The notes beneath the pieces were generated by a model. That model did not search any database and was not told where the DNA came from. It saw only the letters and a list, made by a program, of their open reading frames with translations. Position numbers and translations under genes: made by a program. From positions 68,062,889-68,126,888 of the forward strand of contig CM068388.1 of NCBI GenBank assembly GCA_034770075.1: a DNA stretch of 64,000 nt, written 5' to 3'. The DNA is from Aralia elata. Its lineage: Eukaryota; Streptophyta; Magnoliopsida; Apiales; Araliaceae. This document shows, one piece after another, positions 21,869-35,663 of the stretch (its first letter is position 1; each line of letters begins with the position of its first letter).

Positions 21869-24800
21869 TGTGGCGCCCCCAAATCCGGGTCCCTTGAACC
21901 TCGGATCTGGTACGTCACGATATATCATCTTCATACCAATTCTATAACTAATGCGGAAAATATAAACATAAATTGTTTATTTCAGAGTATTTTACAACAT
22001 TTCCCAAGGTCTACAACCTTTATCTTGATACATTCCTTTAATAACGTACATAAGGTTTACATAAGTAACTTACATTCAGATTAATACGAACATTCGTATT
22101 AATCTGAAATTTGTTATCATGATATAGCAAGGGTGAGAAACTACTTTGCTCAGTAAGTTTAAATACAAAGAAGATATATCATGATTGAAAGAAAGAATAA
22201 GCTTTAGAATTTCTTAACAATATAATAATTGTGAAAGAGCATTAATCAAAACTTCAATGATTGAATGACTGAATTCAATAATACAGGGTGTCAATAATGA
22301 CCATGAATCAATTTAACTGAACCTTAAGGTAATGAACGTGATCAGCCTTTCATACCTGATGAACATATGCAACATGCACTAAGTGCAAATCAATAATCAT
22401 AGATGTGGAATAATTAACAATAATTATCCACTAACATGCTTGAAAGATAATAACTCAAGTTTGAGTTAAGGAACTTGCACAGAATAAATATCTGAGTAAG
22501 TTTAGGAAACTTGCCTTGATTGGAGATTACCGCTAAAATTTAACTTAACTTCTCTCCACAAATCCTACACAATTGTATTTACATGCACACACATTTAGAT
22601 AATTAAATATGTCGCAAAACATGCATTTATATTCTTTATCCATAAATATTAGTTAATAAAAACTAATATTATTCATACTTCATTCAAAACCAATCATGGT
22701 TCCTTTAGAAACTTTATTAATAAATAATAAGAGTCTCACACATTTTAAGATGTAAATATTTTACATCTTGAAGCTTAAACCATTTATATTCCATTTCAGA
22801 AATATCTTTTAACTTTGCTCGCAAATTCGAAATTTAAACAGCTAATACATGGCTTTTATAGTAAAATACAATTTACTATATTATTACCTTAATTTAAATA
22901 ATTGATATATTAGTTTATCCTAGCTTATTTTATAATTCACGATGTTCGGGTTTTATATCTCGACATAATGTACTTAACTATATACACCCCGGAATATTTC
23001 TCTTTTAGCTTCATTTATAGATTAGACTTTAATTCTAAAATCTCGTGATGCTCATGTCTCATAACTTAAGACATCTTAAATCATTCTTTAATTAGAATCT
23101 ATTACGCTTGTCTTATATAGTTCGGGACAACGTAGTTTAACGTTGGCCAACTACTCGGCTTTTTGGAAACCAACACACTTTGGTTTACATTACAATACTA
23201 TTCATTTTAGGTCGTTCGCATTTTATAAATTAAATGTGTCCAAATTTTTTAGATTCTATGTTACAGGTCTAATCCAGACAGTTAAGACTGTCTGCTTTAG
23301 AACAAATTTCATTTTGATTATCTATCCGGACAGTTAAGACTGTCTGCTTTAGGCCAAGTTCTTCTTCAGTTAATATCCAGACAAGTAAGACCTGTCTGCT
23401 TACTAACAAAATCTACTGCGAGTAATCATCACCCAATCCAGATAGCTTTAACCCGTCTGCTTTAGGCCAAAACTCCCTGCATGCTGCATTATTATCAGGG
23501 CAGTTTCGTAACGGTTTTCATCTTTTTCGCAGTTTTACCCTCTCTCGCGAAAACAGTCATAACTTTTTCTTTTTAAAACTTTTTTAGGCGATTCTTAAGT
23601 CCACGCGAAGCTACTTCCGGGGCTACAATTTTTGCCTACTGACATTTTTCCAAATTCTGAACAGATCAGGCCCAGAAATTCGTGGAAGGGAACTGTTTGC
23701 ACTGTTTGGACAGTTTTGATTCGGTTACTTTAAAATGACATAACTCTTTGCTCCGAAGTCAGAATTGGTCCGTTCCGGAGTCTATGGAAAGCTTATATAG
23801 CAAATTTTGAAATTTCCTTTTTGGGATAGCAACCTTATTAATTTTTGTTTTTCATCTAAGAGTTGTTTTAGAACAAATCCCATAACTTTCTCATCTCTCA
23901 ACATTTTTGAGTCAAACCAAAGGGCTTTTGATCAATACTTAAAGATCTAGTACACCAAATAAGGAAATCATATAAACCATACATAGATCTCAAAATAAAT
24001 CACATGGATCTCATTTACTTAACTAAAAATTTTCATAAAAACTTACCAACTAGCTTTTCCCCAAAATTTGCAATATAAACTCATATATACTAACATGATA
24101 CACAATATAACATCATGATCTAACATTTTCATAAGGTTTCACCAACAAGAACATAAAAATTCATAGATCTAATATATGAGTAATAAAACTACATAAAGCT
24201 TTTAACTAACACTTATATTTTTCCTTTTTACCTTCCTTTGTTGGCTTTCTTTCTTCTTCCTTGCTCTTCATCTTCTATCTCCATGGCTACCATTTCTCTT
24301 TTTCCTCCTCCAATCCGCGCCTTTTCTCTTTCTCTCTTTTCTCTTACTCTTATCTTCTCTCTCTCTCTCTCATCCCTTCTTCCTTATCTTTTTTTCTTTA
24401 TTTTGGCTTCAATTATCCCATGTGTTGAATAACCAACATATGACACATGCCCCTTTACTTATTCATTAAGAGAGGTAAGTCACCGCCTTATCCCTCCACA
24501 AGACTTACCCATTAAGTAAATGACTCATCACCTTATCTCTCCACCATGTGTCCGGATATACACTCCCTCCTTATCACTTCCTCATTTGTTTTCTTTCTTT
24601 TTCTTTTTATTCATTTATCATCTTATTCTTCCACTACTTTGACCCAATTTTGACTTTCTCAATTGGGCTTGGTTTATTAACTAGTTTGGGCTTTACATTG
24701 GACTTCCTTTTTGGGTCTTAACAAAATATACTCTTGGACTTTTATTAAATCTATGCTTGGGCTTTTAATAAAATTAACACTTAGGCTAGTAAATTAACTA

Positions 24801-26062
24801 GCCCATTTTTAATTTAATTTATTTGCTTCTTAAATAACATAATAGTTGCATTAGATAATTTAAAATCACCCAACAATTACCAACTAAATTTTAACTCTTA
24901 AGTTACTAATTCATCCTCTTTAAAACGTTTTACCCATATGAAAAAAAAATATAATTTATATAACCCATCTTTGATATATAAATTATATAGAACATCACAT
25001 ATCATACCTGAATTACATATTTAGAAAATAAATATGCTAGACATAATCTTCTTATGCAAATACAATTATCTACATACCCAAGATATTATAATAAATATAA
25101 TATCCTTACCTCATTATCGTAAATTCAATTAAAAATTTATTAACTTTCTTAATATATTAAATAAATATATTATCCTTTATTCTTTAAAATAATTCATATA
25201 AGAATTTATTCCAATATCCTTGGGTAAAGTATATATAAATATTATATATACCTTAAATCACCCCATACAAATCCTTATACAAGTTGTTCATAACAATTTC
25301 ATTTCCTCGCGAAATAAATATATGCATTTCATTTTATTTTCCATATAAATGGAAATTTATACAATAAAAAAAATATTACAATTAAAATAAATATTCTCTC
25401 TTTATTAAAATAATTCAACGCTAGAATTTATTTTAATATCCTTTATTTAAAGTATACAATATTTCTCGCATACTTAAAACTAATTATTTTCTTTTCCCTT
25501 CTATAAATTGTTTTCAACAATTTAACTGTAATAAATATAATAATATATTCACTACATTAAAAATATGCATACATTACACTCAATCATATAATATATGATT
25601 TCTTCAATAAAATGACAGTTATACCTTAAGTATATTTAATGCCACCAATAACTTTATATAATAAGTTATTTTAATTTTACTCATCTTATTTCCTTTTAGA
25701 AATTATTTCTACCGTTCACGTACATATAATAAATATATATACTAATATATTTAATATATTCCAAAATCTCATATTGCATAGCTAATATTTACTTATGCAA
25801 TAAAATTTCACATAACATAGCTAAATCTTGATTTTCATATATTCGGCTTGAATATGGTTTGCTGAATTTATCCATTAGTAATGTTATTCTTCAACCTTTC
25901 TATCGTTCACATTCTCTTTACATTCTTTCAAATATCAAACCATATAGGTTTTTCTAAAAAATTTTAATCATTCCTCTGCTTCCAATATAGGTTTTATTCT
26001 TTAAACCTTTATTTAATCATTCAAGATTATTTATAATTCTCTTAAATTTTCGGGTTGTCACA
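21869..26062 (-). mobile_element. 3' LTR of the LARD-like element (4194 bp)
   Basis: On the plus strand TGTGGCGCCCCC...CGGGTTGTCACA. It pairs nearly base for base with the right LTR. Differences include a ~65-bp block around 28611-28675 and a ~45-bp block around 30388-30440 present only in the right copy. A CT-rich stretch at 24238-24432 reads as an ORF in both LTRs but has only Ser/Leu/Phe-rich content and is not a gene. Confidence 0.85.
23274..23461. repeat. Four AGACAGT-TAAG-ACTGTCT hairpins
   Basis: Copies at about 23276, 23329, 23379 and 23436, the last two degenerate, each followed by GCTTTAG or GCTTAC. The same set is in the other LTR at about 29866-30055. They lie 1.4-1.6 kb from the LTR 3' end, the same zone as the hairpins of the other chromovirus LTRs here. 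Confidence 0.8.
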
Positions 26063-26096
26063 TTCGTCCCCCTTATAAGGATTCCGTCCCCGGAAT
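26063..26096 (-). other. Polypurine tract and hairpin of the LARD-like element
   Basis: Minus-strand CCTTATAAGGGGGACGAA abuts the LTR. Next to it is the hairpin ATTCCG-GGGA-CGGAAT (26081-26096). Gypsy-1 has ATTCCG-AGGA-CGGAAT and TTTATAAGGGGGAAAGA at the same place (7274-7307). Confidence 0.8.
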
Positions 26097-27660
26097 CACT
26101 ATTACACTAAAAGTATGTTCATCACAACTAGGTTTTTAATTTAACCTTTATCTAGTCATATCTGATTGCATTCTCAATTTAATGAGTACATGCTATCTCC
26201 TTCTATGAGGATCTTTTCCATCATCACATTCTACAATAGCTACTCTCTAGGAGTTTACATTTTTCAATCATTCAGGAGTCTTCACAATTGTTCAATAACT
26301 ATGAAGTAGTATAAATAATGTGAAAAGTTAATTCAAGAAAAATTTTCATATCGGTCTGAGGGGTCATAAAGACCATGAACTTGTCTTGAGTTCTCAAGTA
26401 TTTCTACCAGTTTCTGCTGACAAAATTTGTACGCCAGGTGATCAACCTGTCATACTATTGCGTTGTGCACAACGACTTTCATAGGTTGAACCACGTTAAC
26501 CAACCTTTACTTTTCTTTTCCTGGATTGAACCACGTTAACCAATCCGAGAAATCCCCTTTTTAAGGTTGTTCACCTCAGACTTAACACAAGATTCCGCAC
26601 CAAAACAATTTGATTTGGCATAACTTCTCAAAGAACGCTTGAATTTTTTATAAACATTTGTCTAGCTGAATCAAATAGCTTAGACGTATACCAATAATTC
26701 GAACTTCAATCAAAATATTTGTCTAGCCATTTAAATTGGCATTGACCTTTCTTTAACTGGTTCAAAATTCTGAAAATCATTTTATGACGTCCTGATACCG
26801 CACTGTATATATACAGCCCGTTTGAGGATTCCGTCATTTTGTGACTTTGTCATACTACATCATACCATAGTGGGCTGACGATCCTTAGATCACATCCAAC
26901 ACTAGGTTAATCTGCATTGATGACTCCATCATCTGTCATTCTACACCAGGTTCCATGATGCATTGATGACTATTTAAAAATACATTTTGATATTTTAAAT
27001 CATTTTTGTCTAGTCGAAACAAATAGCGTAGACTCTTCTTTAAACAGTTTGAAACCATTGAAAAATCATTTTTGGTGTTATTATGCCATAACAGGTAACG
27101 ATGTGATAATGGCTCGAAGTCCACCTACACACCCTTGTCACCTTGTTTTGAGGATAACAAAAAATTATTTTCATTTTTAAAGGCACATCAGTGCAAATTT
27201 AGCTTGATGTCAAAAATTTCGAAGTCTAACATAGCTAGAAGATTTGGAATACCTATGCCTCCACCATCAACTTCAATTTCTCCAATGATCCATTGCTTAA
27301 TAATTCTATCTATTTCTATCATCCTTAAAGCTTACTATACTAAAAATTCTCAATTCTTCATGCACAGCTTTTCTATACCCTAATATAGTTCATTAAACAT
27401 ACCACACATTATGAGTTCAGGAACTTACCACAATCATATGAGTTTGGGAACTTATCCTAGTCAGACCAAAGACGTCCATTCGTTGATTGGTTCAAAAACG
27501 TACCATATGATTATGAGTCACGAACTTACCATAAGTATGATTTTTAAGAACTCGTACCTAATCTTAATATTCTCTAACTATCGAATATAAATATGAAAAA
27601 AGAATCACCTTCTCACCATATATATATCGATAGCGCGACGCCAATATTTCAATGATTATC

Positions 27661-27864
27661 AATATAGGAAGCTAAGTGGTTGTCGAACCAACTCGACCAC
27701 TAATCAATATAGGAAGCTGAGCGGTTGTTAAACCATGGACAAATCCTGTCCCATACCAAGATTTGTTCAACTCAACTACTATATTAATATAGGAAGCTAA
27801 GTGGTTTTCAAACCAAGCACAAATTCCCGTCCCATACTAGGAATCGTACAACTCAGCCACTAGC
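27661..27864. repeat. Three copies of an AATATAGGAAGCTAAGTGG unit
   Basis: Copies begin at about 27661, 27705 and 27786. The second and third also share CAAAT(C)C-TGTCCCATAC and a CAACTCA(A/G)C block. Each contains a short dyad GTGGTTGTCGAACCA. No known role. Confidence 0.7.
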
Positions 27865-28382
27865 TTGAGTCCTCAATTGAAATCCCACATAATTCTAACT
27901 TTCCCTTTACTCAATACGAATTTCATTTAATCCGTATCTCAACATTAATTACTCTTTCATGAGTTTACATAGTACAATTTCATAGTACAACTTTTATATA
28001 ATAATTCTGCTATAAAATTTTCAATCAGTCGATTAATCATCTGTCCTTGTATGACCTCATCAGATCACGTTGTGATCTTTCTTATAATCGTATTATATTA
28101 CGATTCTTTTCTATCTCATGATCGTTTTGTTTTACGATCTTCTTATCATATATTATGATTTTATTTAAGCTTTTCATCTTTACTACTGAGGCAGGTAACT
28201 CCAGATTCTTATCTTTATAACTTTTCAAGATTCTTCTTTGAATCTTATTTATCGTTTTCTTTACTTAATAATGAATTTTTAAAATTCATCTCTTAGTACT
28301 TAAACTCTATTTGAGTTTATTCCTTATCCTCGTCCCTGCGGTTATAGCCTAAAGTACCCCTACCTAAGGTTTGTAACCTACA

Positions 28383-28397
28383 GCTTTGATACCAACC
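28383..28397 (-). other. PBS of the LARD-like element
   Basis: Minus-strand GGTTGGTATCAAAGC, complementary to an initiator tRNA-Met 3' end, flush against the LTR. Confidence 0.85.
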
Positions 28398-31300
28398 TGT
28401 GGCGCCCCCAAATCCGGGTCCCTTGAACCTCGAATCTGGTACGTCACGATATATCATCTCCATACCAATTCTATAACTAATGCGGAAAATATAAACATAA
28501 ATTATTTATTTTAGAGTATTCTACAACATTTCTCAAGGTCTACAACCTTTATCTTGATACATTCCTTTAATAACGTACATAAGGTTTACATAAGTAACTT
28601 ACATCCAAATAACTTAATAGTTAACGTGTATATCAACCTAATTTTGTCCTTTGCATCTGCCTCTGTCTTTTTTCTCGAACATTCGGATTAATCTAAAATT
28701 TGTTATCATAATATACCAAGGGTGAGCAACTACTTTGCTCAGCAAGTTTAAATACAAAGAAGATATATCATGATTGAAAGAAAGAATAAGCTTTAGAATT
28801 TTTTAACAAAATAATAATTGTGAAAGAGCATGAATCAAAAATTTCAATGATTGAATGACTGAATTCAATAATACAGGGTGTCAATAATGACCATGAATGA
28901 ATTTAACTGAACCTTAAGGTAATGAACGTGATCAGCCTTTCATACCTGATGAACGTATGCAACATGCACTAAGTGCGAATCAATAATCATAGATGTGAAA
29001 TAATTAACAATAATTATCCACTAACATGCTTGAAAGATAATAACTCAAGTTTGAGTTAAGGAACTTGCACAGAATAAATATCTGAGTAAGTTTAGGAAAC
29101 TTGCCTTGATTGGAGATTACCGCTAAAATTTAACTTAACTTCTCTCCACAAATCCTTCACAATTGTATTTACATGCACACACATTTAGATAATTAAATAT
29201 GTCGCAAAACATGCATTTATATTCTTTATCCATAAATATTAGTTAATAAAAACTAATATTATTCATACTTCATTCAAAACCAATCTTGGTTCCTTTAGAA
29301 ACTTTATTAATAAATAATAAGAGTCTCACACATTTTAAGATGTAAATATTTTACATCTTGAAGCTTAAACCATTTATATTCTATTTCAGAAATATCTTTT
29401 AACTTTGCTCGCAAATTCGGAATTTAAACAGCTAATACATGGCTTTTATAGTAAAATACAATTTACTATATTATTACCTTAATTTAAATAATTGTTATAT
29501 TAGTTTATCCTAGCTTATTTTATAATTCACGATGTTCGGGTTTTTATATCTCGACATAATGTACTTAACTATATACACCCCGGTATATTTCTCTTTTAGC
29601 TTCATTTATAGATTAGACTTTAATTCTAAAATCTCTTGATGCTCATGTCTCATAACTTAAGACATCTTAAATCATTCTTTAATTAAAATCTATTACGCTT
29701 GTCTTATATAGTTTGGGACAATGTAGTTTAACGTTGGCCAACTACTCGGCTTTTTGGAAACCAACACACTTTGGTTTACATTACAATACTATTCATTTTA
29801 GGTAGTTCGCATTTTATAAATTAAACATGTCTAAACTTTTTAGATTCTATGTTACAAGTCTAATCCAGACAGTTAAGACTGTCTGCTTTAGAACAAATTT
29901 CATTTTGATTATCTATCCAGATAGTTAAGACTGTCTGCTTTAGGCCAAGTTCTTCTTCAGTTAATATCTAGACAAATAAGACCTGTCTGCTTACCAACAA
30001 AATCTACTGCGAGTAATTATCACCCAATCTAGACAGCTTTAACCCGTCTGCTTTAGGCCAAAACTTCCTGCATGCTGCATTATTATCAGGGCAGTTTCGT
30101 AACGGTTTTCATCTGTTTCGCAGTTTTACCCTCTCTCGCTAAAACAGTCATAACTTTTTCGTTTTAAAACATTTTTAGGCGATTCTTAAGCCCACGCGAA
30201 GCTAACTTTCGGGGCTACAATTTTTTCCTACTGACGTTTTTCCAAATTCTGAACAGATCAGGCCCAGAAATTCGTGGAAAGGAACTGTTCACAATGTTTG
30301 GACAGTTTTGATTCGGTTACTTTAAAATGACATAACTCTTTGCTCCGAAGTCAGAATTAGTCCGTTCCAGAATCTATGGAAAGCTTATACAGCGTACTAC
30401 AATATACCAAAAGCCCAGAATTTTTAAAGTACTGTAGAAAATTTCGAAATTTCCTTTTTGGGACAGCAGCCTTATTATTATTTTTTTTCCATCTAAGAGT
30501 TGTTTTAGAACAAATCCCATAACTTTCTCATCTCTCAACATTTTTGAGTCAAACCATAGGGCTTTTGATCAATACTTAAAGATCTAGTACACCAAATAAG
30601 GAATTCACATAAACCATACATAGATCTCAAAATAAATCACATGGATCTCATTTACTTAACTAAAAATTTCCATAAAAACTTACCAACTAGCTTTTCCCCA
30701 AAATTTGCAATATAAACTCATATATACTAACATGATACACAATATAACATCATGATCTAACCTTTTCATAAGGTTTCACCAACAAGAACATAAAAATTCA
30801 TAGATCTAATATATGAGTAATAAAACTACATAAAGCTTTTAACTAACACTTATATTTTTCCTTTTTACCTTCCTTTGTTGGCTTTCATTCTTCTTCCTTG
30901 CTCTTCATCTTCTATCTCTATGGCTACCATTTCTCTTTTTCCTTCTCCAATCTGTGCCTTTTCTCTTTCTCTCTCTTCTCTTACTCTTATCTTCTCTCTC
31001 TCTCTCATCCCTTCATCCTTATCTTTTTCTTCTTTATTTTGGCTTCAATTATCGCATGTGTTGAATAACCAACACATGACACATGCCCCTTTACTTATTC
31101 ATTAAGAGAGGTGAGTCACCGCCTTATCCCTCTACAAGACTTACCCATTAAGTAAATGACTCATCACCTTATCCCTCCACCATGTGTCCGGATATACACT
31201 CCCTCCTTATCACTTCCTCATTTGTTTTCTTTCTTTTTCTTTTTATTCATTTATCATCTTATTCTTCCACCACTTTGACCCAATTTTGACTTTCTCAATT

Positions 31301-31528
31301 GGGCTTGGTTTATTAACTAGTTTGGGCTTTACATTGGACTTCCTTTTTGGGTCTTAATAAAATATACTCTTGGACGCTTGGGCTTTTAATAAAATTAACA
31401 CTTAGGCTAGTAAATTAACTAACCCATTTTTAATTTAATTTATTTGCTTCTTAAATAACATAATAGTTGCATTGGATAATTTGAAATCACCCAATAATTA
31501 GCAACTAAATTTTAACTCTTAAGTTACT
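28398..31528 (-). mobile_element. 5' LTR of the LARD-like element, first piece
   Basis: Plus strand starts TGTGGCGCCCCC. It is colinear with 21869 to about 24900 and stops at AAGTTACT, where solo LTR A inserted (target duplication TTACT 31524-31528). Confidence 0.85.
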
Positions 31529-34500
31529 TGTGACGCCCCCAAATTCGGGTCTCCAAATACCCGGATCCGGTCATCACGATCCAACACAAACATTCACCTC
31601 TAACAACATATGGTAACTAAAATGCGGAATATAATAAACATACGTTGTTCATTACAAAGGTGTTACTAGTCCCAGAATACAAAAAAAACCTTAAACACTT
31701 ACATAAATCCATACCCTAAATAAAAGTCAGGGTTTAAATTACATTAACAGTAATTATCTACACGTAAATTTAAAATCTGCTACATGAAGTCTATTACTTC
31801 ATCTTTTCTTTCCATTTGTTCTTCCCTGACGTCTCAGGTTTAGCTGCAATGAAGTCATGATATAGCAAGGATGAGCAACGAGTTTGCTTAGCAAGTTTAA
31901 AGTACAACAATAAGGATATATCATGATGAAAGGGGTATAGGAAGAGATTTCAACAATAGAATTATCAGAAGCAATAACAATAAATGCTTTTAGAACAATT
32001 GATAGTCAAGTAGACTTTGAACAATAACTTCCAAAGGAGTTAATAGCTAGTTGACCCTCTAGTTACTGGCTACAGAATAAGTACTTGAGGGGATCAGCCT
32101 CGCGTACGCCATGTGTATGCATAACATTTAATTCTGCTAGTTGTACCTTATATACGGCACCTGGGGTATTCCCCTATAATAAAATGGGTGTTCATTTAGT
32201 CTAAGAGTCCTTACCATTGATTGGTTCTGATAGCTTTTATAAATTCTTACATACGTGCCTGACCGAGACAAGGGTTCAGACTTAATCATGAATAGTTCGT
32301 GAATTTCAGAACTTAAATAATTATACGAATTCAAATGCACAAGTGCGAGTGCCAATGAATACATAGATGTGGAATAATTTTAAAAGTAATTAGACCACTT
32401 AAGACATGCTTGGAGATAAGATTCACGCTTAAAGAATAACTTGCAATAATATATACCTTTTGCACGAATTAAAAATAATGCATAATTTTTAAAAATATTG
32501 CTCAATGTAAAAGTTGAGTAAGATAGAACTTGCATTCAATATACTGAAAGAATGAAGTTAGGGAACTTGCCTGTTTGCTCAGCTACAGATAAACTTAGCT
32601 TTAATTAATTGATCTTGAGTGACCTACCATTGGGTAAAGTCGATTTATCAATTAATATAACATAGTTGTATATTGGCACCCCTCACTATACCATTTACTT
32701 AGCAGGTAAAATTCACCATCTACATTTAATTACTATTTAACATTAGCTAAACAGAAATTAATTAATAATCTTTAGCTATTAAAATGATGGTAGCTAATCA
32801 TGATTACTATTCTTTGATTTCTCAGATTTATTACCCTTATTTGTCTCTGAATATGGTTTAACAATCCTTATTTATTATTTATGAAAATAAATAATAAATT
32901 TATTATGGTTTAACAGCAATTAGATATTAGTTGATCACTTATTAAATTTTATTACGCTTAATTACTATTTACCTTAGGGGTAATTGAGTAATTATTAACT
33001 GTGACGCCCCCAAATCCGGGTACCTCAAACCCGAATCCGGTGCTACACGGTACATCCCATTTCATACAACGTAATAGACATGAATGTAATTATTATATTA
33101 TTACAACGCGTCTTACTCTCAATCCCAGGTTCTATTACCATAACATCATTACAAATACATAATAAGTCTTAATATTACAACATTACTAATACAAATAAAC
33201 TACGACGTCATCTAGACGTTCATCTTGCCCTTTCCCTTGTCCTTACCGGAACCTTCGACCCGCTCGGACTTAGCTGCAATGTTTAATATAAAGCAAGAAT
33301 GAGCATTCAATTGCCCAGCAAGTATAACAGTTGAATAACAACAATATCATCAATCATATCATTTCTCTTCGACAACTGAACAATAGTTGTGAAATATTCT
33401 GAATAAACAAGAATAATACTTTGCTTTCGTTTTAAAAATATATTTTCGAAACGACATTGAGTGGTCATAAGACCTTGAACTTTCTTTTGCTTTCTTAAAA
33501 AGGTACACAGCAATATAACTGCAAACCGTCTTACTTACGAGCACTTCTAGGTGATCAGCCTATTGTACTCTATGTTGATCAACACTCTAGCTGGAAACGA
33601 CTATATGCGTTTGTTTAGGCGCTCGATGCCTTGTCAGAATAACTGACTAAAAACTGCCCCTAATATTAGGGTTGTTCATCTCATTCATGTCTCGGAATCC
33701 TAACCAAAACAATTCGGTTGGATAGCTCTACTTAATCATCAATAACATTTCAAGGATTTATTATTAAATCAATAAAATATTTCAATATTTGTCTAGCCGA
33801 AACAAATGGCATCGACGTTCTCTATAACAGTTCATATATAGGTGAACTTGAAAGCTTCAACAATTTATATCATAACATAGCTCGAATACTTGTGCAAATA
33901 CTGAAAAATTTACATAAGTAAGGAATTCACACAACCATATATGTATTGCGTAAATCAGAACTTCAAACATCGCATGAGAGTCATGAGAATATAATCAAAT
34001 GAATCAAATAAACTTGCCCAACACAAGGGTTAGACAAGCGTTAGAAAACTTGCCTTAAGCGCTTGCTACTACTTGACGTTAATCGTCCTTCAAAAGTCCT
34101 ACACATTTAAGTACGTATCCACATACCAATTAGCCACATAATTGATGTCAAATATTAGTTTACATTACTCTATATAGTTTATTCTAATTAGAAACATAAT
34201 ATCAAACAAGGTTACACACACTTGATACGACGTTTCGACGTTCGCACAACGCATGCCCGATTTGCCTCTTATGCATAAGTTTAACATGCTCATACACTTG
34301 TCTAATTCATCATTGATTAATGCTAAGAGTCTTTATAAACCATAATGTACAAGTTTTAGAACTTAGAACAACATCTTCTAGTGTTGGAAGCATTACACGT
34401 TACATACGCGCATGCATAAGGCCCTCCGTTTGCCTCCTAATGCACAATAGTCCTAAAAATGGCACTTTTAGAAATTGATCCAGTGTGAAATTACCAATTC

Positions 34501-34637
34501 CAAATAATGGACATTGTAGGTCTACTTCTTAGCTTTTCGAATCATCTTGAATCCTCCAAAACGGAGTTCGTATGAGAAAGTTATGCCCATTTTACTAAAG
34601 TAGGTCAAAGTTGTCTAGCCTACTGTTGCTCTAGCGC

Positions 34638-34680
34638 GGGGCGCGCCAATTTAGCCTTATGGTGGGTGTGGGGCGCGCCC
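34638..34680. repeat. GC-rich GGGGCGCGCC repeat in solo LTR B
   Basis: GGGGCGCGCC at 34638-34647 recurs at 34670-34680. GGCGCGCC is itself a palindrome, and the block sits in AT-rich DNA about 1.65 kb from the LTR 3' end. The preceding phrase GTATGAGAAAGTTATGCCC is a familiar plant LTR neighbour of such motifs. Confidence 0.75.
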
Positions 34681-35653
34681 AACCGGCAGAGTTTTAGTTG
34701 CTCATCATCCAGCATGCTCTGTTTTTGCTATTATACTCCAAAGCTCATAATTTCTTCATTCTAAGTCGGAATTAGGCCGTTCCGGAGGCTATGAAAAGCT
34801 TATAACATGAACTACAAAACCCTCATGAATTCATAATCTTATAGACTCTTTAATAAATCGAAATAGTGGCTACAAAGAGCCTAGTCCAACTAGTTCTCAG
34901 CGAAACTCAGAGTTTGGCCAATTCATTCTTCCTCTTTGTGTCTTAGCTATTATACAACAAGTCAATATGACTTAAAGCATGCTTCTACTGCTAAGCTAGG
35001 AAACATAACATCATTTCATTAATTAATTACCACCTAGTTCTCAAGTTCTTAGAGAAATTCTTCTCTTGGGCATTCTATCAAATGGTTGGTGGGCATGAGT
35101 TGGAAACTCATATTAGAGTAGAGTTTCATTATACTCTAGTCCAGATTTCCAATTGAAATCATTTTCTACAAACCTCTGAACACATAGCAACAATGCTCAA
35201 CCATCTAATACAACCAATACACACAATGATTACATTATTAACAAAACATGAATAACAGTCCATAATGTCCATCACAGTCCATTTCTTGATTCCTTATGCA
35301 TAGGTTCGATTCTCATTCATTGTTCCACTTTCACATATCATTAGCAAGGTTTTTATAGAGCTAACAACATTTATACATGCTCATGAACCAACCAAGCAAT
35401 ATTCAGCAACTTTTACTTGAACAGAGCAATCAAAGCAAACTGAGAACTTGAAGCAATAATGGAGATGAGCTAGGCTCTATATTACTCACCTCTTGAAGCT
35501 TCTTCTAGGATGTTAGAAAACTTCCTTACAGCTGCTAAGGTCCTCTGCTCCTTCTTCCTAAGTTCTCCCGTACTCACTTCTCACTTCTCTCTCAAATTTC
35601 CAGCTTCTAACTTAGCACAGATGAAAGGAATGGAAGGCTAAGCAATTGAGGAG

Positions 35654-35663
35654 TATATATAAA
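35654..35663 (-). promoter_or_regulatory. Possible TATA box of solo LTR B
   Basis: Minus-strand TTTATATATAC followed by TCC, about 720 bp into the LTR. Motif only. Confidence 0.35.

Larger units (their letters stand above)
26063..28397 (-). other. Internal region of the LARD-like element, non-coding
   Basis: No ORF above about 80 codons and no retrotransposon domain in six frames. The end next to the PBS (28339-28397) matches the gypsy-2 leader (58041-58098): minus strand GGTTGGTATCAAAGC, then GTAGGTTACAAACCTTAGGT and GGCTATAACC. Much of 26340-27060 looks like chromovirus LTR sequence (GGGTCATAAAGACCATGAAC, several TTTGTCTAGC blocks), so the interior may be partly built from LTR pieces. Confidence 0.65.

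Noticed and set aside
24238..24432. ORF conserved at 30875-31105
   Set aside because: Conserved only because the two sites are the paired LTRs of one element; CT-rich, low-complexity peptide.
28383..28397. tRNA-like sequences near LTRs
   Set aside because: Only 11-18 bases complementary to tRNA 3' ends; these are primer binding sites, with no cloverleaf around them.
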